Source: SABI01 sp963677695 (GTDB lineage: Bacteria; Spirochaetota; Spirochaetia; Sphaerochaetales; Sphaerochaetaceae). Taken from it: a DNA stretch of 64,000 nucleotides. The position numbers were made by a program, and so were the translations under genes. Of this stretch, positions 52,998 to 60,950 are shown one piece after another (positions within the stretch are counted from its first letter, which is position 1; each line of letters starts with the position of its first letter). The stretch spans positions 1,488,001 to 1,552,000 of the forward strand of contig CAXXUJ010000001.1 of the NCBI GenBank assembly GCA_963677695.2. Direction: 5' to 3'. The notes below the pieces were generated by a model. It saw only the letters and a program-made list of their open reading frames with translations. It was not told the DNA's origin and did no database searches.

Positions 52998-54242
52998 TTA
53001 GATGGCGGTTTTAATGGGTTCTATTTTAATTGACTGCATACCAATTACATGAGGGATCATGATACGGGCAACCTCACTCATTACAGGAACCACCACACTG
53101 TTCCCAAATTGTCGGTATGCTTGAGTGTCACTTACAGGAATCTTGAAATCGTCCTTGAATCCCATGAGCCTAGCACATTCCCGAGGTGTCAATCTCCTTG
53201 GTCGTTTTCTTGGTCCCTGTGAGATGAGGATTTCCGAGCCATCCTTGTAATAACGGGCGGAGAGGGTTCTAGCTGCATCGTCCTCCGTTACCAGTCCAAA
53301 TCCGAAGCCATTACCCGCTTTACGGTGCTTTTCAGCGTATGCCTGCAAGTACTCCCATAACTGTGGCGAGAGGGTATATTTAGGATTAACCATAGCCTTT
53401 TCTCCGTTGGTATATGGGGGTTCGGGAGATTCGGATCCATCCTGTGGGTGTAGGATAGATTTCAATTTGATCAATCCCTTCTCGGGAAGATTGAGATCAT
53501 CCCATGAAAAGGGGACCTCTTCACGGAATCCAACGATAAGGATTCGCTCACGATGCTGGGGAACAAAGTGCTTTCCATCGATAATCTGGACATGAATCTT
53601 ATATTCAAGTTCCTCCTCAAGTGTCTGTCGGATGACCTTAAAGGTATTACCGTGGTCATGAGAAACAAGATTCTTTACATTTTCAAGGAGGAAGGCTTTG
53701 GGACGTTTTGCTGCAATGATACGTGCAACATCGAAGAAGAGAGTCCCCTGCGTGGTACATTCGAAACCATGGGGTCTCCCTAGGGAGTTCTTTTTCGATA
53801 CCCCAGCGATACTGAAAGGTTGACAGGGAAATCCGGCCAGAAGCACATCGTGATCAGGGATATCGTGTTCATCCACGACAGTGATATCACCCTCGAATCT
53901 ATGGTCCTCGGTAGCTGGGAAATTGGCGAGATAGGTTTCCTTTGAAAACTTGTTCCACTCAGAGGTGAAAATACATTTTCCTCCATGATCCTCAAATCCC
54001 TTACGGATTCCACCGATTCCCGCGAAAAGATCGATAAAAGTGAATCTGTTCTGTTCCTCTCTTGAGTGAGATTCCATTGTGATGAGATTCTTCAGCGCTA
54101 CAGTAAGATATGGGGCTGGTTGACATTCTCCAGCTACCCATCTTCGTACAGTCCTTTCATTGACACCCAAAGCATCAGCTATTTTCCGTTGTGACAAAAA
54201 GGTCAACACAGTATCTAGTAGTTCTTTTGTGTTTTGTTCCAT
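52998..54242 (-). CDS. DNA (cytosine-5) methyltransferase, Dcm/M.EcoRII type
   Basis: The 414-residue enzyme has an N-terminal helix-turn-helix (about 8-45, SQRKIADALGVNERTVRRWVAG), as in M.EcoRII, which represses its own promoter. The C5-methylase motifs follow: FIDLFAGIGGIRKGF (I), GFPCQPFSIAGVSKK with catalytic Cys140 (IV), FLLENVKNL (VI), QHRERILIVGF (VIII) and QFGNSVVVPV (X). It should methylate the inner C of CCWGG. The start at 54242 follows GGAGGGAATGC. A dyad just upstream (54258-54272) is a likely self-operator. Confidence 0.92.
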   Translation of the reverse strand: MEQNTKELLDTVLTFLSQRKIADALGVNERTVRRWVAGECQPAPYLTVALKNLITMESHSREEQNRFTFIDLFAGIGGIRKGFEDHGGKCIFTSEWNKFSKETYLANFPATEDHRFEGDITVVDEHDIPDHDVLLAGFPCQPFSIAGVSKKNSLGRPHGFECTTQGTLFFDVARIIAAKRPKAFLLENVKNLVSHDHGNTFKVIRQTLEEELEYKIHVQIIDGKHFVPQHRERILIVGFREEVPFSWDDLNLPEKGLIKLKSILHPQDGSESPEPPYTNGEKAMVNPKYTLSPQLWEYLQAYAEKHRKAGNGFGFGLVTEDDAARTLSARYYKDGSEILISQGPRKRPRRLTPRECARLMGFKDDFKIPVSDTQAYRQFGNSVVVPVMSEVARIMIPHVIGMQSIKIEPIKTAI

Positions 54243-54257
54243 GCATTCCCTCCACAC

Positions 54258-54272
54258 AGGACATTATGTCCT
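54258..54272. promoter_or_regulatory. Palindromic operator upstream of the Dcm-type gene
   Basis: AGGACAT-T-ATGTCCT is a perfect 7-bp dyad with one central base, 16 bases before the methylase start. The methylase carries an N-terminal HTH, so autoregulation is plausible. Confidence 0.6.
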
Positions 54273-54391
54273 ATTTTATTCCCAGGGTCAACGAATGATA
54301 GCAAATAATTACAAATTCTATGTCCGTAGGGTGAATTGCCTGTCTATTTACATAAAATTAGTTTATGGAACTGTCTTACTTCTTAAAAGGA

Positions 54392-54493
54392 TTTTACTCA
54401 ATTTTGAGTAAAAGTCAGAGAGCCTATAAATTTACTGTATACCTTCTCTATCAAATAGCGCTGATGTACTTTCGCTCAAAAATGAGCGAAAGT
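54392..54493. repeat. Two related dyads upstream of the primase-helicase gene
   Basis: TTTTACTCAA...TTGAGTAAAA (54392-54413, perfect 10-bp arms) and ACTTTCGCTCA...TGAGCGAAAGT (54468-54493, perfect 11-bp arms) share the pattern TGAGYRAAAGTC on their right arms. They lie between the divergent methylase and VapE-type genes. They could be binding sites for the replication protein, an origin, or operators. Confidence 0.65.
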
Positions 54494-54612
54494 CCTCATA
54501 GCAAATTACCAGCTCTCTCTATGATCCCTTGTCCCTCAACGGGTACGGTTTCTCGGAAGTATATAGGGGCCTGAAAGTAGGTCTCCAAACATACTTTTAC
54601 CGAGGAGGGACT

Positions 54613-56961
54613 ATGCGTAGTCTACCTATCGCTTATGGAAACAGCTGCTTTGCAAAAACGTGGTCGAATAAATCTATCACGTTTGATGAGCTCTGCAGCC
54701 GGCTAGCGGAAACCTTAAGAACCACCGAAACGATGGATGAGTATCGGAAACTCTCAAACTCCGAACGAACAAAAGCAAAAGACAAAGGAGGCTTTGTAGG
54801 AGGGCAGCTCAAGGAAAACAGAAGGACAAGGAAAACAATCGTGTCCCGGTCCATGCTCACCCTTGATGCTGATCATGCAGAGAAGGAGCTCATCTCCTCC
54901 TTTGAGGAGAAACTCACCTTTGCCGCCTGTATGTATACGACTCATAGTCATACTGAAAGGAACCCGAGAGTCAGGATCATCATCCCGCTTACCCGTGATG
55001 TGACCTCAGATGAGTATACTGCGATAGCACGGTATATCACGGATGATCTAGGGATTGATCAGTTTGATGCCTGCTCCTACCGTCCACACCAGCTCATGTA
55101 CTGGCCTACCACTCCGACAGACGGAGAATATGTATTCAAGCGTGCTGATAGTCCTTGGCTTGATCCAGATGCGTACCTGAAAGCTCATCCTGACTGGAAG
55201 GATCCTACCAAGCTTCCAATCACCAATCGAGAGCGGATTAAAAAGAATAAGATAAAAAGTAATCAGCGGAATCCCCATGAGAAGCAGGGGCTGGTGGGAG
55301 CTTTCTGCAGAACCTATACCATTCAAAAGGCAATCGAGAAATATCTGAGTGATGTGTATGAGCCATCAATCCTGGAAGGGCGGTATGATTATATTCCGGC
55401 TGACTCTGCTGCCGGGGTAGTTATCTACGATGATATGTTTGCCTATTCCCACCATGCATCAGATCCTGCATGCGATCAGCTGCTCAATGCCTTTGATCTG
55501 GTGAGGATACATCTCTTTGGTGACGAAGATAAACTGCAGACCTATAATGCCATGATGGAGCTTGCTCAAAAGGATGAAGAGGTTAGACGGTGTATTATTG
55601 AAGAACGGTTTGCAGAGACCCGTGAGGACTTCACGGTAATTGGGGATGATTGGAAAGACCATCTTGAGTTTGAGCGTAAAAGCGTTGTACTTAAGAACAG
55701 TGTCTGGAACCTGAACCTGATCCTTAACAATGATCCTGACTTTGCCAATTTTGCCTACAATGAACTGGCGGGGCGGGTTCAGGTCACGGGAGCTCTTCCC
55801 TGGGATAGGCCCAAAGGTAACAGTTTCTGGCGTGATGCTGATAGTGCACAGTTGAAATCATTGATCGATATACGCTATTCCCCATTCTCATCCCGCAACT
55901 ACGATGTTTCATTCGTGAAAGCCGCAGATGATAGAAGGTTTCATCCCATCCGTAATTATCTGAAGCAGCTGCCGTCGTGGGATGGTGTGAAACGTGTAGA
56001 GGATCTCTTCATCCGATATCTGCAAGCTGAAGATACTCCGTACGTGAGGGCAGTGACACGCAAGACCTTTGCTGCAGCTGTTGCACGTATCGAGAAGCCC
56101 GGGACCAAATTCGATACGGTCCTGGTGTTGGATGGCAAACAGGGAATAGGGAAGAGTACCATAGTGAAAGATCTCGTCTCATCGGAATATTACTCTGAAT
56201 CTCTTTCCCTCACCGATACAGAATCAAGGGCAGGTCAGGAGAAACTGCAGGGGTTTTGGATTATAGAGATTGGAGAATTGGCAGGTATGAAGAAAGCAGA
56301 TATCGAGCGGGTGAAAGCATTCCTCTCTACCACTGATGATAAGTATCGTCCGAGTTATGGAAGAACGGTAGAGAGTCATCCTCGCCAGTGTGTGATCATC
56401 GCAACGGTGAATGGTGAGCGGGGTTTTCTGCGGGACATCACGGGAAATAGAAGGTTCTGGGTCGTGAAGGCTCATCAGGTTGATCAGAAGAAGAAATGGA
56501 ACTTTACACCTGATTTTCGAGATCAGTTCTGGGCTGAAGCTAAGATGCTCTGGGAAGCAGGTGAGCAGCTCTACCTGGAGGACGAGTATGTGAAGTTCGC
56601 AGAAGAAGCTCAGAGGGAAGCCATGGAGAGAGATGATCGTCTCGGGCTAGTGGAGAAGTATCTGAATACCCTTCTTCCTAAAAAATGGGATGAGATGGAG
56701 AGATATGATCGACGAAACTTCCTGGATGGTGATGATTTCAGTCTCGCAAAAGGTAAATTCGTGGGGACTATACAAAGGACGACGGTAAGCAATGCGGAAA
56801 TATGGTGTGAGTGTTTCAAAAGAGATCTTTCAGATCTCAAACCAACTGATAGCTATGCGATAGCAGCGCTTATAGTTCAGATCCCTGGTTGGGAGCGAAC
56901 GACGACGATTATCAAGCTACCACACTACGGTAGACAGAGAGTCTATAAGCGGAAGCCGTAA
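54613..56961 (+). CDS. Primase-polymerase / VapE-type helicase replication protein
   Basis: The 782-residue protein has an N-terminal region compatible with a primase-polymerase domain (MLTLDADHAEKE about 82-93, then THSHTERNPRVRIIIPL), a middle region, and a C-terminal VapE P-loop domain. The latter has LVLDGKQGIGKSTIVKDL (Walker A about 506), WIIEIGELAGMKKADIERVKAFLSTTDDKYRPSYGR, CVIIATVNGERGFLRDITGNRRFWVV and a helical tail. Such proteins replicate or prime the excised circular form of phage satellites and SCC-like islands. The ATG at 54613 follows GAGGAGG at a good distance, so the longer frame is rejected. It lies between two sets of dyads. Confidence 0.85.
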   Translation: MRSLPIAYGNSCFAKTWSNKSITFDELCSRLAETLRTTETMDEYRKLSNSERTKAKDKGGFVGGQLKENRRTRKTIVSRSMLTLDADHAEKELISSFEEKLTFAACMYTTHSHTERNPRVRIIIPLTRDVTSDEYTAIARYITDDLGIDQFDACSYRPHQLMYWPTTPTDGEYVFKRADSPWLDPDAYLKAHPDWKDPTKLPITNRERIKKNKIKSNQRNPHEKQGLVGAFCRTYTIQKAIEKYLSDVYEPSILEGRYDYIPADSAAGVVIYDDMFAYSHHASDPACDQLLNAFDLVRIHLFGDEDKLQTYNAMMELAQKDEEVRRCIIEERFAETREDFTVIGDDWKDHLEFERKSVVLKNSVWNLNLILNNDPDFANFAYNELAGRVQVTGALPWDRPKGNSFWRDADSAQLKSLIDIRYSPFSSRNYDVSFVKAADDRRFHPIRNYLKQLPSWDGVKRVEDLFIRYLQAEDTPYVRAVTRKTFAAAVARIEKPGTKFDTVLVLDGKQGIGKSTIVKDLVSSEYYSESLSLTDTESRAGQEKLQGFWIIEIGELAGMKKADIERVKAFLSTTDDKYRPSYGRTVESHPRQCVIIATVNGERGFLRDITGNRRFWVVKAHQVDQKKKWNFTPDFRDQFWAEAKMLWEAGEQLYLEDEYVKFAEEAQREAMERDDRLGLVEKYLNTLLPKKWDEMERYDRRNFLDGDDFSLAKGKFVGTIQRTTVSNAEIWCECFKRDLSDLKPTDSYAIAALIVQIPGWERTTTIIKLPHYGRQRVYKRKP

Positions 56962-56979
56962 CACAGGCATGACACACAA

Positions 56980-57079
56980 CACAACTTCTTCTATAAGAGC
57001 AAATACAAGTGTATAAAAAGTATTATAGAGGTATATGCACATGTGTATATGCGCGTATAGATATATAGAAGAAGTTGTG
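56980..57079. repeat. Long dyad enclosing an alternating purine-pyrimidine tract
   Basis: CACAACTTCTTCTATA (56980-56995) and its exact reverse complement (57064-57079) form 16-bp arms around a 68-base centre. Outer CACAGG/CCTGTG arms add to the dyad. The centre holds 29 bases of strictly alternating purine and pyrimidine (57031-57059). It lies directly after the primase-helicase stop, so it may be a replication origin or a structured RNA. Confidence 0.7.
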
Positions 57080-57228
57080 CTACCTGTGACGGTTGTGACT
57101 GATTTTCCTCTGCCTCTTCCGGTCCCCAGCAAGGGGAAGGGGGATCAAAATCTCTACACCTTTTTTCTATTACAACGGGCGGCTCCCCTCACGCAGAAAA
57201 AGCCGAATTCAAACGGGCGATTAACCCT

Positions 57229-57408
57229 ATGTTATACAAGCAGTTAGAACAAACAAAGAAAATGTTGAGCGGCTGGGAATCAAAGAAATCAAAGAAATCA
57301 AACGAATTCAAAGAGAATTCAAACAGTATGAAGGCTTGCAGACTCAACATATTTGAAACAAGAAAATCATCGGTTCCCGCATGTCTCATAAAGGTGGTCT
57401 CTTTATAA
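57229..57408 (+). CDS. Possible small Lys/Ser-rich protein
   Basis: A 59-codon frame starts MLYKQLEQTKKMLSGWESKK and includes a repetitive SKKSKKSNEFKENSNS stretch built on AAATCAAAG-like DNA repeats. The frame stays open upstream without a start, so it may be the remnant of a larger gene. No ribosome site is evident. The rest of the 542-base gap after the primase-helicase gene holds the dyad described separately and nothing else recognisable. Confidence 0.3.
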   Translation: MLYKQLEQTKKMLSGWESKKSKKSNEFKENSNSMKACRLNIFETRKSSVPACLIKVVSL

Positions 57409-57503
57409 AATTTTTTTTGCTAAATGAATATTTCTATTATATTATGGCTTTAAGTTCTGAACTATAACCTATAAACCTTGAAAAGAATTGTGGAGGAATT
57501 AAA

Positions 57504-58175
57504 ATGACAATACCAACTTATCTTTCTAATAATAGGGAGCATATTGCAGATTTAATTCCAGGTGATCAGGCTATTCCATACACTAAAAAAATGTGGGATA
57601 AATATTTCTCAGAAGATATTGAATTCCAAGCGTTAGTTGAAAAATATCCGAAACAAATTTCTAGACAAAATATTTTTGATATAAAAAAAGGTCTTGGTTC
57701 TAATCCTACGTCTAGTGAATTGAAACAGTTTTATGTCGCAGTGATGATTTGGGGTTTTGGTACAACTGGGTATGGTGCATATCGAACCAATAAGATGATT
57801 AAAGATGATAGATTTCAAGAAACCATAGAAGACTGTTTTGATAAAGTCCAAGTTGGCAAAATTCGACAAGCATATGATGGTTTCTGCCTTAATCAATGCG
57901 GTTCTGCGTTCTTTACGAAATTTATATATTTTTCTGCTCACAATACAACAAACAAAACAATGCCACTGATTCTGGATGCTGTTGTAGCCCGCAGCCTTGA
58001 AGAAAAATGTCATTGTGATATCAAGAAATATGCTCGTGTCAATAGAAACAAAGGTAAAATTGCATCAGTTGGTAGGGCATCAGATCGATATATAAGCTAT
58101 CTTCAGATTATGGAATCTTGGGCGGAACAATTGAGTGTCTCAGGAGACCAAATTGAATTATTCTTATTTTCCTGA
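57504..58175 (+). CDS. 8-oxoguanine DNA glycosylase (OGG)-fold-like protein
   Basis: The 223-residue protein has WGFGTTGYGAYRTNKMI (about 82-99), KIRQAYDGFCLNQCGSAFFTKFIYFSAHNTTNKTMPLILDAVVARSLEE (about 117-170) and a helical remainder. The G-x-x-F-x-T-K-F-x-Y-F segment followed by P-L-I-L-D resembles bacterial proteins named 8-oxoguanine DNA glycosylase OGG-fold, with a helix-hairpin-helix-like core. That assignment is from memory of the motif pattern only. GGAGG precedes the start. It is a single gene in the island's right part beside replication and PIN genes, so a role in DNA defence or repair is possible. Confidence 0.5.
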   Translation: MTIPTYLSNNREHIADLIPGDQAIPYTKKMWDKYFSEDIEFQALVEKYPKQISRQNIFDIKKGLGSNPTSSELKQFYVAVMIWGFGTTGYGAYRTNKMIKDDRFQETIEDCFDKVQVGKIRQAYDGFCLNQCGSAFFTKFIYFSAHNTTNKTMPLILDAVVARSLEEKCHCDIKKYARVNRNKGKIASVGRASDRYISYLQIMESWAEQLSVSGDQIELFLFS

Positions 58176-58187
58176 TTTCATACTGAA

Positions 58188-58364
58188 GTGATTTCCTTTT
58201 CTTGTTACTCTGTTGGTGGCCCTGCTATAAAATATCAGAACGCCATACACCCCGGATGGGATTATCTTGAATCAAGTGTGAGAACACAAAGAACTAAGAA
58301 TCGTGTTCCTGCCGTTCTCAGAAAAGGGATCGGTACAGAGTTGAGTACAACCTATAACTTTTGA
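58188..58364 (+). pseudogene. Short coding-like fragment, possibly of phage origin
   Basis: A 58-codon frame from GTG contains VGGPAIKYQNAIHPGWDYLE and VPAVLRKGIGTELSTTYNF before a TGA. Its composition is protein-like, and an A-I-H-P-G segment occurs in some small phage structural proteins. It has no good start or ribosome site, so it is probably a relic C-terminus. Confidence 0.3.
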
Positions 58365-58639
58365 TCAAAAATACAGTTAGAGATGATCTGTTCCTATGTT
58401 CCTAGAAATACTATTAGATATAAATACTACGAATTATGTGATAGGTGGGTGTGTATACGCGCATATGCGCGCGTAAGGGATTTTTGGCACAAAGGAACGG
58501 ACTTGAGAACACGATGGTATGATCTCATTTCTATGGTGGGTTGGTTCAGTAGGTATTTTGGGTGTTTTGTAGAAAAACTAATGAAATATTTAAATTATAT
58601 ATTATAATAATTAAAAACAGCTTTATTATGTGAGGGGTA
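58365..58639. other. Intergenic stretch with an alternating purine-pyrimidine tract
   Basis: At 58449-58475 there are 27 strictly alternating purine-pyrimidine bases containing the perfect palindrome CGCGCATATGCGCG. It is similar in kind to the tract at 57031-57059. No gene is supported. The region flanks the PIN-domain gene, whose promoter should lie here. Confidence 0.55.
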
Positions 58640-60703
58640 ATGGATACTTTAGTTACATATTCAATTCTTAGTTTGATAAATGAAAAGCAATCGAATCTTA
58701 ATTCTTTTATAGATATTTTCAAGGAACTTTGTGAATCAATTTTATTTAATATGAAAACCGACTCATCCGGAAAGGGGCTGATTACTGATCTAAAACAAGA
58801 ATTTGAATCTCGATTTGCTATCAAAATCCCTTATCCTACACTGAAGATTATACTTAAAAGGATTAGGCAAGAACAGAAACAAGAATTTGAATTATATGCT
58901 GATTTTTCATTTACCTATACTTCTGATAATTTCAACAAATTCAATTTCAATATAGAGAGTGAAGTAGAAATTATTACTGAGTTAAAAGATTTGTATTCAA
59001 AGCTTTGTAAGGATTCTAACATAGAAAACAAAATGGGCATAGAATTCTTTATTGATGTGAATAGAAAGGAAATTCTTCATTATTTAAATAATGAAGAATT
59101 CATTATGGATGGGAATACTGAATTCCCAATTTTTCAAACAATCTACAGTTTAGAAAAATATAAAAAGATTATAGATCGGTTAATTTTGGGTTCTGTAATT
59201 TCAACGTATATTGAACTCGATATAATCGGTAATATTTCAACAAAAACATTATTACTAGATACTAATTTCATTATAAGCCTTTTGGATCTACATTCAATTG
59301 AATCTAAATTAAATTGTGACGAAATAGTCTCTATTGCAAAAAAATATAAATATGAGTTGTTGGTGTTACCGGAGACTTTACAAGAAGTAAGAAACTTGCT
59401 TGAACGAAAAGCAGAAAGTATATCAAAACTTAATCTGTTTGTTTCTCAGGATTTTAACACTATTGAGCATGGTTGTTTTCGTAGAAACCTTCGGGGGTCT
59501 GACTTACAGTTAATATCGAAAAAACTTGAGCATATGCTACTTCGAGACAGTATAAGAATTATTAGCAGGGCAGAGAATCGTCGTCTTTACGAGAAAGCTC
59601 CTAAGTCAGATATATATGAAAAATTACAGGACAGACCATTTAATAGGGACGGTATCATACATGATGCAATGGCGCAGCTTTATATAAGGGAAATAAGAGG
59701 GGAGGATGAGACTGGATTCGCGGATACTTCAGCTTTTTTTGTAACTGATACACATGGGTATTTTGAGAACAAAATTACATCTAAAGCTCAATTACCATAT
59801 ATAATTCGAGCAGAAGAATTATTAAATATCTTATGGTTATTAAATCCTACCAATAACTCTATGATTTCAAGAGCTAATATTTCCCGAGTGTTTTCTCTTT
59901 ATCTTAATCGTAGACTTCCAGGAAGAGAACTTTTAAAAAAAGTTGATAGAAGAATTCAAGGTATTCAAACTATACCTATTAATATACAAGATTGTGTCAA
60001 TATAGCTGTTAATTTATCTGTTTTGGATAATAAAGATCTTGAAGACTTATATAGCCTTGAAGAGGATTCTGCATTAAAAGATAAAATCATAGAATTATCC
60101 TTAGAAGCCACAAGGAAAAAAGATCAAGAAATTCAAAAGGAACTTGATAATGTAAATAAAGCAATTTCATTTTTTGAGGAGAAAAATCAAAAGGAGATTT
60201 TGGAAAAGGAAAATACCCAGCAAATATTAAAAGAAAAAGAGAAGGAATTAAGGGAGAAAACTAGTGAGATAAGCTTGCAAGAATTACGTTTGAATTATAG
60301 GAATGTCTCAACCTTGAAATTACGTGATGAAGAGGAGTTGGAGACAATTGACAAGAGGATTGAAAGCCTTGAATCACAGAAAGACCAAAAAAGATGGAGA
60401 ATAAAGTATATAATTGCCGGACTAATATTTATCCCGAATATTATTATTGGAATTCTTGTAGTAATTCCATATTGGGATATTGTAGAGCCTATTTCTTTTA
60501 TCTTTAATATTATGTTCCCTATAATATATATTATTTGGGGGAAAAAAATTAATTCGCTTCATTTTAATCAAATCCTAGAATCAGTTACAAATCTATTTTC
60601 AAAATCAATCAACAAACAGATTTCGGATGATAAAGAGAGACAAAACTTACTACGCAAGAGAATTACTGATTACGATTTAAGATTAAAGCAAATTGTTATT
60701 TAG
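58640..60703 (+). CDS. Large membrane-anchored PIN-domain protein with coiled coil
   Basis: The 687-residue protein has an AT-rich-coded N-terminal helical region (1-195) and a PIN-like nuclease domain (about 198-385). The acidic residues are placed as LLLDTNFIISLLD (about 203), LPETLQEVRNLL (about 243), HDAMAQLYIRE (about 340) and FFVTDTHG (about 367). A helical linker, a long coiled coil (about 485-585, Glu/Lys-rich) and two or three membrane helices (588-635, WRIKYIIAGLIFIPNIIIG and following) come next, and then a charged tail. GAGGGG precedes the ATG. A membrane-tethered RNase with a sensor coiled coil would suit an abortive-infection effector, but no named family was recognised. Confidence 0.65.
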   Translation: MDTLVTYSILSLINEKQSNLNSFIDIFKELCESILFNMKTDSSGKGLITDLKQEFESRFAIKIPYPTLKIILKRIRQEQKQEFELYADFSFTYTSDNFNKFNFNIESEVEIITELKDLYSKLCKDSNIENKMGIEFFIDVNRKEILHYLNNEEFIMDGNTEFPIFQTIYSLEKYKKIIDRLILGSVISTYIELDIIGNISTKTLLLDTNFIISLLDLHSIESKLNCDEIVSIAKKYKYELLVLPETLQEVRNLLERKAESISKLNLFVSQDFNTIEHGCFRRNLRGSDLQLISKKLEHMLLRDSIRIISRAENRRLYEKAPKSDIYEKLQDRPFNRDGIIHDAMAQLYIREIRGEDETGFADTSAFFVTDTHGYFENKITSKAQLPYIIRAEELLNILWLLNPTNNSMISRANISRVFSLYLNRRLPGRELLKKVDRRIQGIQTIPINIQDCVNIAVNLSVLDNKDLEDLYSLEEDSALKDKIIELSLEATRKKDQEIQKELDNVNKAISFFEEKNQKEILEKENTQQILKEKEKELREKTSEISLQELRLNYRNVSTLKLRDEEELETIDKRIESLESQKDQKRWRIKYIIAGLIFIPNIIIGILVVIPYWDIVEPISFIFNIMFPIIYIIWGKKINSLHFNQILESVTNLFSKSINKQISDDKERQNLLRKRITDYDLRLKQIVI

Positions 60704-60944
60704 AAGGTTTTCTATCTCGAGGTATTTCCTCTCAATTTTAGTAGGGTTTGCTAGAAAGGGATTAATTTTCTACATTAAAGTTACACAATAAGTTTTTTCT
60801 ACTGAATGAACAGCAGAAGGTTTCATATTGGAATCGTGGCATAAGGGAACTAGTGTTTTCGAGACTTTGAGAAATGGGGAACCTTGGAAATAGCGCATTC
60901 TGAAGCGGTTTTAGGGGTTTCATTGTATCAATTACGACGTAAAG
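60704..60944. other. Right end of the island
   Basis: This stretch between the PIN gene and the att core has no supported gene. A second GACGT lies 10 bases before the core (ACGACGTAAAGACGTCA), so the right end carries two closely spaced copies of part of the core. Confidence 0.5.
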
Positions 60945-60950
60945 ACGTCA
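60945..60950 (+). other. Right attachment-site core of the island
   Basis: ACGTCA stands exactly where the 5' part of radC begins (reading on the minus strand the gene is intact up to HPRDV). It matches the left core at 27702-27707. Confidence 0.85.

Larger units (their letters stand above)
27702..60950. mobile_element. About 33.2 kb integrative island in radC with central serine recombinases
   Basis: Both ends are defined by the interrupted radC gene and a 6-bp common core. Inside are two overlapping large serine recombinase genes, an HTH/zinc-finger protein, a VapE-type primase-helicase, a restriction-modification and MORC-Z1 defence block, a catabolic operon, a PIN protein and a glycosylase-like protein. 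No conjugation or capsid genes were seen. The central recombinase pair, replication protein and defence cargo resemble SCC-type elements in plan. Composition varies along the island, so it is probably a mosaic. Confidence 0.85.

Noticed and set aside
54529..54612. Longer N-terminus for the primase-helicase protein
   Set aside because: The ATG at 54613 has a strong GAGGAGG site. The extension lacks one and lies next to the dyad region.
57035..57247. 70-codon plus-strand frame across the dyad region
   Set aside because: It translates the alternating purine-pyrimidine tract and inverted repeat, has no ribosome site and no protein-like pattern.
60750..60780. ATTAAAGTTACAC near the island end, similar to the terminal repeat of the right-hand IS
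   Set aside because: Only about ten bases match, with no second end or transposase remnant. Probably chance in AT-rich DNA.
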